Part shown: piece by piece, positions 61,014 through 64,000 of the stretch
Layout: each line of letters begins with the position of its first letter
Numbering within the stretch: the stretch's first letter is position 1
Assembly (NCBI RefSeq): GCF_037975245.1
Contig: NC_092580.1
Location: forward strand, 34,067,001 to 34,131,000
DNA length: 64,000 nucleotides
Source of the DNA: Apostichopus japonicus
Taxonomy: Eukaryota > Echinodermata > Holothuroidea > Aspidochirotida > Stichopodidae
Direction of reading: 5' to 3'
The notes under the pieces: model-generated
What the model was told of the DNA's origin: nothing
Database searches by the model: none
The model's input: the letters and a program-made list of their open reading frames with translations, nothing else
Translations under genes and position numbers: made by a program

Positions 61014-61838
61014 GTAAGTGACTGACAAACACAATAACGTTTGTAATGTTAAGGTTCACGTATTTTGTCAAACCACGAACTTATTAGTCTTGAAGAGGAT
61101 AATCATCGTACTTTCAATGTTATCTCAACTTACTCTATCTCTTCAATTCTCAAATAATATATAGTTTATTGCCTGCTGATTGTTATTACGTAACATTCAT
61201 GAACACTGACATGACTGTATAATGTGTTAATTAATCCATAGTGATTGTCTCTCTTGCAATACAATTTAAAGCGAAAACGAGTTCACACCAGTGATTTTCC
61301 TATGCGTCTACAAACGTAGTCTATGTAATACTGTTTATGAAACCAACGCACATGCTCGTTACTGTCCAACTATCATGTCTTAACGATCATTCCGAAGAAC
61401 TGCCTTAAACTATTGTGATATAAAACAACTAATACTTACGGTCCATGTTATAGTAAACAAGAGTATAACGAGAGGCGCAAATTACGGATGAATGGCTAAA
61501 TAATTATTCTATTAATTTGTAATTTACTTTCTCTCTGTTACGTACGAAGATTCATTATTGCAACTCGACAACAGGTTTACAATTCGGCTTTGCATTCTGA
61601 TTTCCTGAATCTTTAGATGAAATAATGTCTCCATATTTGTTTTCGCCTTCAATGACGTCAGTCACGGTTAATCCTGCAGTTTAAATTTCGTTGTCCTTTT
61701 CTACCCTTTCGAACAAGATTTACCCGTCGATTAATACTAAAACTTGTTGCAAACGCTTGAGTTGAAGCTAAACTAAGAATTATACAATATGCAATATATG
61801 ACAGTGAATTCTCCCTTCTTTCCGGTTTACTTGACCAG

Positions 61839-62003
61839 ATTAATGATAGCAACAATACTCTGGATGTCAAGCAACGTAACGAATGTTATTTGTTACGGTC
61901 AACTATATCGGTCACCACAAGTCAGAAGATTCATGTATTTCACAACAGTACAAGTTATTGTTTATATGATCATAGAAGAGAAGCAATGGGAGAATGTTTT
62001 GAT
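61839..62003 (+). CDS. CLCA-like gene, exon 6 (no VWA similarity seen)
   Basis: 165 bases, phase 0-0. The acceptor CAG at 61836-61838 has a strong pyrimidine tract and the donor is GTAAGT (62004). The encoded 55 residues run INDSNNTLDVKQRNECYLLR and end GECFD. It has three N-glycosylation sequons and three cysteines, so it is extracellular in character. It does not resemble the VWA domain expected at this position. The choice rests on splice sites, phase continuity with exons 5 and 7, and protein-like composition. Longer frames on both strands here are shadows. Confidence 0.6.
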
Positions 62004-62546
62004 GTAAGTATTAAGTACTTTATTGTCCGTCATTACCCTTGACGAATTTGTTTGACGTCTTTGGCATGTTATCTACTACCTATAACCTTGAGAACAATGG
62101 TGGGCTGACAGTTATCTGGGCCCCGGAAAAACGCCATGTCATCCCGCCGACTCCATCAGTGGCATAGCCAGCAATTAAAACGTGACTGGATCCTGGACAC
62201 TCTTATTTATATTAGATACCATGTTCAGATTTAGCCCGTTTCAAAAACAACCAACACATAAATAGGGTGCTCAATACAAGAAGAAAAGTTATATAACAAT
62301 CTTACTAAATTTTGGATTTGATTGGCAGGTCATGAAGATTAGTGGTCTCCTATTCTGATCAAGGCCATCGGACGCTGCCAAATTTCCCGACCGTTCAGAT
62401 CGCCACGGTTAGAAAGTAACTTAGATATGTCCATATGTTACGAATATTGCTCCTGTAAGAAATGTCATACCCTTATCGGCAACGTTTATAGCATGTGCAT
62501 GATTAACAAATTCACGCTGCAATATGTTTTATTCCAACCATAATAG

Positions 62547-62750
62547 TACACGGCCGTAGATATGAATAACGATGTCTTGGTGTTCGAAAGTGGTCTGTCC
62601 ATGTACAAGAAATCACTAACATCAAATGTGAGCTCATCCAAACCAATTTTAATTGCAAAAGAAATCGAAGAAGGATGGCAACATGAATACAAGTCCACTG
62701 CGGAGTACATTACCTCTATAAATTATGACGATGTCGAAAACAACACAAGG
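62547..62750 (+). CDS. CLCA-like gene, exon 7
   Basis: 204 bases, phase 0-0, acceptor AATAG (62542-62546) after a pyrimidine-rich stretch, donor GTAAGT (62751). It encodes YTAVDMNNDVLVFESGLSMY, later AKEIEEGWQHEYKSTAEYIT, and ends ENNTR. Sequons at NVS and NNT. No family is recognised for this part. A minus frame over the same bases is a shadow. Confidence 0.62.
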
Positions 62751-63278
62751 GTAAGTTCATTTCTATTATTAATATTAAATTGGCCATAAATCCGTTGTTG
62801 CGTACATGCAGTTTTTTGTGGGTAACCATCGGCGTCTGGCAATGGAAATCGCTCAGCATGCAGTCGACGGATTGCACCGCTACAGATTTAGTCTTCAATA
62901 CATATGGCATAAGTTATTAATTATAGACAATATGGACGAAGCCATGACATATGATATCAGTTTTCGAGGCGACAACCATAAATTTCAGTTAAATGTTTTG
63001 CATTCAGAAAACTGACGTCATTTTACTTTTACTTTTTAAATCGTCATCGTCATCATCATCAGAGTGAAAATATCTTACTATCAACGATAGTCAAATTTCG
63101 GAAATCCTGTATACTTTAACACTTAATATTCTCAATTCTTATCACGCTGGATTTTTTGTTATAGGAACATTGTATCGTTTAGTAATGATTTGACGTTCGT
63201 TTCGCCACAACTTTCCAGGTTAGAGTCACCTATATCCTAGAGTCGGAACTCAATGTTGTATAATGTTATACTTTGCAG

Positions 63279-63464
63279 GTAGAGGTCAACGAATTCACTA
63301 TTACTGCTGACACGCACTATCCATGGCCCCTCCAACTGGATCGTTTATTGGGTAATGGTAAAATACTATGTCGAATTCAGTGGGATTCAGGCAATATTTC
63401 CATACCTGATTGTGAACATGAAGAATGCTTTATATCGGATAAATTGATCGAGATCCGCTATGAG
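63279..63464 (+). CDS. CLCA-like gene, exon 8
   Basis: 186 bases, phase 0-0, acceptor GCAG (63275-63278), donor GTGAGA (63465). It encodes VEVNEFTITADTHYPWPLQL, then RIQWDSGNISIPDCEHEECF and an IEIRYE end. The alternating hydrophobic pattern suggests a beta-sandwich, and IQWDSG...IPDC is faintly like the post-VWA 'VTWQxxGPPEIxLxDP' stretch of CLCA proteins, which I rate as weak. The gene continues beyond the window. Confidence 0.65.
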
Positions 63465-64000
63465 GTGAGAGTTTGTAAAAAATCATAGTTTTTTATTTAT
63501 ATCACTATCATCACATTTGCTGCGCGGTCTACCATACGCTCTAACGCTATTATTTACGGAAGACATAAGTGGGGTGGCATATGTCGAGATACCGTATCAG
63601 AAAACCCTGATATCTCAACAAAATATGTTTGTTTTGCTTTAGAATTACGGCAACTCTAGAAGACGCCAAAAATTCGTTTTTGTCTAGTTACCTACTTATG
63701 CGAAATTGACATTCTCGACAAAACTAGTATTTTTGTCAAGTTACCGACTTTCGATAACTTTACATCTCGACAAAGAAAGTGGAGTTTTGTGGATTTACCG
63801 ACAAATATTGGAAAATTGACGTTTTGATAAGTTGATGGATCTCGTATTTTCGAGTTACCTTAATCCGGTTATTCGAAGAAAAAAAGTTGTCGAGATGCCA
63901 AGTAATCGGCACCAAAAGAAACTGGCACCAGAAGTTCAATGATGCACTTAACTATTAAATTTTACCCTTCTACAAAAGTTTGATAAATTTCGTGCTCGAG
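63465..64000 (+). other. CLCA-like intron 8 (start)
   Basis: No exon is recognised. 63570-63910 carries a degenerate tandem pattern around CTCGACAAA / GTCGAGAT with GTTACCGAC, in both orientations, an old minisatellite. Confidence 0.45.

Noticed and set aside
61789-62007. 72-codon forward frame starting MQYMTVNS
   Set aside because: A different frame of the same bases uses a strong acceptor at 61836-61838 and the GTAAGT donor and keeps phase with neighbouring CLCA exons.

Overview
The window is AT-rich animal nuclear DNA with split genes, phase-conserved exons, long introns and dense transposon debris. The gene content is an HYR (hyalin-repeat) membrane protein, a CLCA-family secreted protein, a GT10 fucosyltransferase pseudogene and a THAP-type zinc-finger exon. 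With CR1-like and Penelope-like retroelements, hAT-like elements and a tRNA-derived SINE, this suggests a marine invertebrate deuterostome, most likely an echinoderm. The species is inferred from gene content only.

1-11.4 kb (+): the 3' part of a gene for a type I membrane protein. Six HYR exons, each 243 bp and phase 1-1, sit in a tandem array with a 1,106-bp period. Five copies are almost identical, introns included. A long Ser/Thr-rich repeat exon (a mucin-like stalk) follows, with two in-frame stop codons carried on a 546-bp duplication. The last exon encodes a transmembrane helix and a cytoplasmic tail and is followed by a polyadenylation signal. Degraded duplicated copies of the 3' flank lie at 11.3-12.4 and 13.4-15.6 kb.

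12.5-21.8 kb: a LINE C-terminal fragment (-), a decayed CR1/jockey-like LINE (+, 17.0-19.3 kb) whose 3' end abuts and cuts off a GT10 alpha-fucosyltransferase pseudogene (-), and a possible first exon of a THAP protein (+).

21.8-38.5 kb: largely non-coding. It holds two 1-kb dispersed repeat copies, hairpin MITE-like elements, a possible solo LTR, a hAT-like element with an imperfect 8-bp target duplication, and microsatellites.

38.6-63.5 kb (+): eight exons of one CLCA-like gene that splice into a continuous 526-codon frame; the gene continues past the window. The metalloprotease motif normally read as HExxH is HLWGH here, so the catalytic glutamate is missing. The expected von Willebrand A domain is not recognisable after exon 5. 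Two introns of about 9 kb hold large insertions. One is a 5.6-kb element with about 650-bp terminal inverted repeats and Polinton-like coding remnants. The other is a nest: a TIR element inside an unrecognised ORF, a Penelope-like element with inverted arms inside that, and two hAT-like elements with perfect 8-bp target duplications inside the Penelope element. A hammerhead-ribozyme-like core lies near the Penelope 3' end.

No operon-like system, CRISPR array, rRNA gene or functional tRNA gene was seen.
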